Assembly: GCA_049514335.1 (NCBI GenBank)
Contig: JBEKVE010000057.1
Span: 1-17,107, forward strand
Direction of reading: 5' to 3'
DNA length: 17,107 nucleotides
DNA from: JBEKVE01 sp049514335
Lineage (GTDB): Bacteria > Actinomycetota > Acidimicrobiia > Acidimicrobiales > UBA8190
Below, piece after piece: positions 13,918 to 17,107 of the stretch. The first letter of the stretch is position 1. Each line of letters opens with the position of its first letter. The notes under the pieces are model-generated. The model had not been told where the DNA came from. It worked only from the letters and a program-made list of their open reading frames with translations, and did no database searches. A program made the translations under genes and the position numbers.

Positions 13918-14663
13918 GGCGCACCGTCTTGCACCACCGCCACCGCCGAGCCGGCGTGGACGAGCACGAGACCACCCGGGGCGGGGACGTCGACGAGGGT
14001 GACGTCGACCTCCTCGAGCACGCCCCCGGCACGCACGCTGGCCCGGTTGCCCGACAACAACGCCACCACCTCCGCCACGGTGCCCTGGTCGGCACAGGTC
14101 ACGCACACCGCTGCCGCGTCGGGCACCGTCTCCTCGACCAGCAGGCCGGGGTGCTCGAGACAGACGTGCACCAGCTCCCACAGCACGTGGTAGACGAGGA
14201 CGAGCCCACCGTCGAAGGCGGTGACACCCTCGTCCCCGCCGGCCCACAGGACGTGGTCGGCGGCGCCGGGGCCGGGCCGGGGTCCGGCGCCGATCCAGAC
14301 CGTGCGCAGTCCCCACGTCGGTGCACGGCGCATGACGTCGGCCACCGTGGCGTCACCAGCGGGCCCGAGAGCGAGCACCATGTCGCCGGGACGGGCCCCC
14401 ACCCGGAGCGCCGCCACGACGTCGGGCCCCTCAGCGCTCACCGCGGGCAGCGCCCGCGTGCCCACCACGACCGGATGGACGAACTCCACCGCCACATGAC
14501 GGGCGTGCCACGGCCACGCAGGCGACACACACCACAGCGTCCCCCCACCACGAAAGCGCCGGGCCAGTGCCAGCGCCGTGGTGGCCAGATCTCGGAACGG
14601 ACCTGCGTCGGGGAGCGCCGCCTCCGCCCCGGCTCCCGCCCGGTGCCCGGCACGTCCACCCAC
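13914..14663 (-). CDS. Fusion of degenerate SIS domain with HypC-like domain
   Basis: 249 residues in two parts. Residues about 38-172 follow the GmhA SIS pattern (GGTLWCV, then helix ARHVAVEF, LPAV, GDMVLAL, GLRTVWIG, DHVLW, then VYHVLWELVH). The phosphate loops are gone: SPAWPW stands in place of GNGGSA, and GPAGDA in place of STSGSS. Counterparts of GmhA Glu65 (Glu60) and His180 (His159) are present. Residues about 185-247 look like HypC/HupF: CVTCADQG where HypC has MCLGIPG, then an EEVDVTLV strand and GGLVLVHAGSAV, including the His matching HypC His50 (His236). I chose GTG 14663 because GGGGAGGG lies 7 bases upstream; ATG 14723 is in frame and adds 20 residues. It is the first gene of the minus arm and overlaps the next SIS gene by 4 bases. 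The fusion reading is by eye but both halves align well. Confidence 0.8.
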   Translation of the reverse strand: MGGRAGHRAGAGAEAALPDAGPFRDLATTALALARRFRGGGTLWCVSPAWPWHARHVAVEFVHPVVVGTRALPAVSAEGPDVVAALRVGARPGDMVLALGPAGDATVADVMRRAPTWGLRTVWIGAGPRPGPGAADHVLWAGGDEGVTAFDGGLVLVYHVLWELVHVCLEHPGLLVEETVPDAAAVCVTCADQGTVAEVVALLSGNRASVRAGGVLEEVDVTLVDVPAPGGLVLVHAGSAVAVVQDGAP

Positions 14664-14712
14664 AGCGACTCCCTCCCCTTCGGGGACCGGGCCCGATGCT
14701 ACGCGAGCGGCG

Positions 14713-14748
14713 TCCGACGGCATTCTCGCACCGCAGTCCTCCGTCGGA
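14713..14748. promoter_or_regulatory. 8-bp inverted repeat upstream of the SIS-HypC gene
   Basis: TCCGACGG (14713-14720) and CCGTCGGA (14741-14748) are exact inverted copies with 20 bases between. They lie 50-85 bases before the chosen GTG start, in what would be the leader or promoter of the minus-strand maturation arm. Could be an operator or a leader hairpin. Confidence 0.3.
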
Positions 14749-14830
14749 GCCGGCCGTGGACACCCTCCGCAGCAGGGGCGCCGGGCGGCGGTGGGCGCCG
14801 GGGCATAGGTCGTTGGTCCCGAATCAATAC

Positions 14831-14841
14831 GTTGTCACAAC
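14831..14841. promoter_or_regulatory. Palindrome in the divergent promoter region
   Basis: GTTGTCACAAC is a perfect 5-1-5 palindrome within a locally AT-richer stretch (about 14818-14860) between the minus-strand maturation arm and the plus-strand GGDEF gene. Its form and place suit a dimeric repressor site. It contains TGTCACA, the ECF41 -35 sequence, but no CGTC follows at the right spacing. Confidence 0.3.
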
Positions 14842-14947
14842 AGTTCCGCCGAAAACCCTGGTCAGGGAGGGTGCGCCGATACGCTTTTCTGCGGTGGGAG
14901 CACCAGGTCGAACCGTTCGGCCGTCCTCTGTGCCTGACGCGCACTCG

Positions 14948-17107
14948 ATGCGTGTCGACGAGGACGGACCGCAGGCCGCGCCTGGCTCCGGCGCGCCCGC
15001 GTTCGAAGCACTGCCGGCCGGGTCTGAAAACCCACAGAGCCGACTGACACCCCCGCCGTCGCCACCACCCTTGGCGGCATCCGACCCAGCCGTCGGCGTC
15101 GGGAGCGGTGACACCCAGCCGCACACGGCGAAGGACGTCCGGGCCACAGACGCCGACACCGGCGCCCCCGCGACGCGGGTCGGGGTCCTCGACGAGATGC
15201 GGCTCCAGTCGATCCGGGTCGGCGTGGGCGCCACGGTGGTGGTGCTGCTGGTGCTGTGCCTCTACGCCGTGCTCCCGGGCCACTACCCCCTGTCGACCAC
15301 GCCGTTCTTCGTGCTCGTGGGCGTGGCCATCGCCGCCACAATTCCCGTGGCGATGCTGCCGTGGGAGAGCCTGGCCCGACGCGGGCTCGTCGTGCCGGTC
15401 CTCTACGCCTGGTCCCTGTGCGACATCGCCATGGTGTCGGTGGGCATCGACCTGAGTGGCGGCAGCCACTCCGACCTCTATCTCGTCTACCTGTTGCAGT
15501 TCGTCTTCACCACCAACGTCACCTACCCGCGCCGCGGACGGGTGGCGCTCACCGTCGCCACCGCCGGCGCCTACGTGGCCGCGCTGGCCGGCGCGGGATG
15601 GGGCATCGGATCGGCCACCTTGGTCCTGCGTCTGGGCATGATCCTGGCGGCGGCGGGCGCGGCCGACTCCATCGCCGCACAGCTCACGCGCGAGCTTCTG
15701 TTTCGCGAGCGGGCCACCATCGAGCACGAGCACCGCGCCAGTCTGTGGAGCCGGGTGGCCGATCTGGGGCGGGAGCTCGACACCCTCGACCGCGACTCCA
15801 TCCTGTCGTGGGCGGTGGACGCCGTGAGCCAGCTCGGGTTCGAGGCGGCCAACGTGTGCGAGCTCACCGACGACGCGAAGCACTACCGCGTCGTCCACGC
15901 CCGCGGGCTGCCCGACGCCTACGTGCAGCACCTGCACCCGAGCGAGAGCGGGATGGTGGGATACGTCCTCGAGCAGCGCCGGACCGTGGTCGTGGACGAC
16001 TACCACGAGCGCGACCGCGCCCATCCGCAACTGCGAGAGGTCGGCTTCAAGACCGTCATCGCCACGCCGGTGTGGGTCGAGGGGCAGGTCGTCGCGGTGC
16101 TGGTGGGTGGCTCGCTCACCCAACACGCCGTCGAGGCGCAGGAGATCGCCGCTTTCGAGCTCCTCGCCGCGCACGCCGGGCACGGTCTCGAGGGGTCACG
16201 CAAGCTCGAGCACCAACGCCGGGACGCAGCGCACTTCCGGTCCCTCATCGAGTCCGCGCCCGACGCCGTGATCGTCATGAGCACCGACGGTGTCGTCATC
16301 GAAGCCAGCCACCAGGTGAGCCGGCTCTTCGGCTACGAGCCCGACGAGCTGATCGGCAGCCAGGTCGAGATGTTGGCGGCGCCGCATCTCCAGCACGTGC
16401 TGCGCCACGCCCGGCAGGACCTGGTGCGAAGCCCCCGCACGGTGATCGTGGGCGACGTCGAGGACATGGCGGGCGTGCGCAAGAACGGCGACGAGTTCCC
16501 CATGGAGCTCGTCCTCGGCCCCATCGAGACGCCCGAGGGCCTCGTGATCACCGCCACCGCCCGTAACGTGACCGAGCGCCGGGAGTTCGAGCGCCGTCTC
16601 GCCCATCAAGCCACCCACGACCACCTCACGGGACTGCCCAACCGGTCGCAGTTCGTGGAGCGCCTGGCCGGGGCCGTGGCCCGCACCGAGTTGACCGGGC
16701 CGCCGGTGGCGGTGTGCTTTCTCGATGTCGACCACTTCAAGTACGTGAACGACAGCCGGGGCCACACCACCGGCGACGAGCTCGTGGTGGAGGTGGCGCG
16801 CCGCATCGAGTCGAGCGCGCACCCCGGCGACCTGGTGGCGCGCTTCGGTGGGGACGAGTTCGCCGTGCTGGTGCAGGGGCTCACCGACCGCAAGGGGGCC
16901 GTGGCCTACGCCTGGCGCCTGCTCGCCGCTTTCGACCGCCCCTTCGTCCTCGACGGCGTCGAGTGCTTCGTCTCCGCCAGCGTCGGCGTGGCCTTCGGGC
17001 TGCGCGGTGACGACCCCGACGACGTGCTGCGCCAGGCCGACGCGGCGATGTACCACGCCAAGCAGAGTGGGCGAGCGCGCGTCGAGGTCTTCGACGAGAC
17101 GCTCACG
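14948..17107 (+). CDS. Membrane sensor with GAF, PAS and GGDEF domains (partial)
   Basis: The frame runs open from ATG 14948 to the window edge (720 codons, no stop), so the C-terminus is missing. Residues 1-83 are Pro/Gly/Asp-rich and disordered; then about six membrane helices (about 88-250), a linker helix, a GAF domain (about 270-412), a PAS domain (about 427-545, SLIESAPDAVIVMSTDGVV) and a GGDEF domain (from HDHLTGLPNR near 555). RFGGDEF (634-638) is intact, so cyclase activity is possible. The inhibitory RxxD site reads HPGD and is lost. The last residues, RVEVFDETLT, are what usually precedes an EAL phosphodiesterase domain, so a GGDEF-EAL protein is likely. The start is uncertain: GTG 14930 is in frame upstream, and ATG 15197 just before the first membrane helix would drop the disordered part. 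Confidence 0.9.
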   Translation, partial: MRVDEDGPQAAPGSGAPAFEALPAGSENPQSRLTPPPSPPPLAASDPAVGVGSGDTQPHTAKDVRATDADTGAPATRVGVLDEMRLQSIRVGVGATVVVLLVLCLYAVLPGHYPLSTTPFFVLVGVAIAATIPVAMLPWESLARRGLVVPVLYAWSLCDIAMVSVGIDLSGGSHSDLYLVYLLQFVFTTNVTYPRRGRVALTVATAGAYVAALAGAGWGIGSATLVLRLGMILAAAGAADSIAAQLTRELLFRERATIEHEHRASLWSRVADLGRELDTLDRDSILSWAVDAVSQLGFEAANVCELTDDAKHYRVVHARGLPDAYVQHLHPSESGMVGYVLEQRRTVVVDDYHERDRAHPQLREVGFKTVIATPVWVEGQVVAVLVGGSLTQHAVEAQEIAAFELLAAHAGHGLEGSRKLEHQRRDAAHFRSLIESAPDAVIVMSTDGVVIEASHQVSRLFGYEPDELIGSQVEMLAAPHLQHVLRHARQDLVRSPRTVIVGDVEDMAGVRKNGDEFPMELVLGPIETPEGLVITATARNVTERREFERRLAHQATHDHLTGLPNRSQFVERLAGAVARTELTGPPVAVCFLDVDHFKYVNDSRGHTTGDELVVEVARRIESSAHPGDLVARFGGDEFAVLVQGLTDRKGAVAYAWRLLAAFDRPFVLDGVECFVSASVGVAFGLRGDDPDDVLRQADAAMYHAKQSGRARVEVFDETLT

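Noticed and set aside
14699..16183. 494-codon open frame on the minus strand
   Set aside because: It is antisense to the membrane/GAF part of the GGDEF protein, has low-complexity composition rich in His, Arg, Gly and Asp, and matches no family. High GC makes long antisense frames common.
1..17107. CRISPR arrays, insertion sequences, toxin-antitoxin or phage genes
   Set aside because: No regularly spaced repeats, transposase motifs or small paired toxin-antitoxin frames were found on either strand.

Overview
The window is GC-rich throughout, and almost every gene uses C or G at third codon positions. GTG starts are common. The gene set (a SigJ/ECF41-type sigma factor, an actinobacterial-style hydrogenase maturation set, large membrane-bound GGDEF proteins) points to a high-GC actinobacterium. 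An Acidimicrobiia-like lineage is possible, but nothing here fixes the taxon.

Layout. Positions 11-1486 (minus) encode an aldehyde dehydrogenase. A 455-base stretch without a gene but with several inverted repeats follows. A membrane diguanylate cyclase lies at 1942-3153 (minus). Three tRNA genes come next: Arg(TCT) on minus, His(GTG) and Lys(CTT) on plus. A small SRPBCC/START-like protein (3932-4354, minus) is divergent from a plus-strand run: SDR oxidoreductase, ECF41 sigma factor with its SnoaL-like C-terminal domain, a ScpB-like methylmalonyl-CoA decarboxylase, an unidentified helical 161-residue protein, and a YceI-like protein. A candidate ECF41-type promoter precedes the sigma gene.

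From 8257 to 14663 is a [NiFe]-hydrogenase maturation island in two converging arms. hypC-hypD run on plus. On minus run a SIS-HypC fusion gene, a SIS-domain gene, hypE and hypF. hypD and hypF end 18 bases apart. The proteins would build the Fe(CN)2CO group: HypF and HypE make the cyanide ligands from carbamoyl phosphate, and HypC and HypD hold the iron. No hydrogenase subunit gene, hypA, hypB or maturation protease is present.

The most unusual part is the SIS pair (13267-14663). The shorter protein keeps the phosphate-binding loops of GmhA-type isomerases but lacks both catalytic residues. Its overlapping upstream partner keeps counterparts of both catalytic residues but has lost the loops, and it carries a C-terminal HypC-like domain with a changed CxxC motif. 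This suggests an obligate two-chain SIS enzyme or scaffold tied to hydrogenase maturation.

The window ends inside a large plus-strand membrane/GAF/PAS/GGDEF protein (14948 to the edge) that probably continues into an EAL domain.
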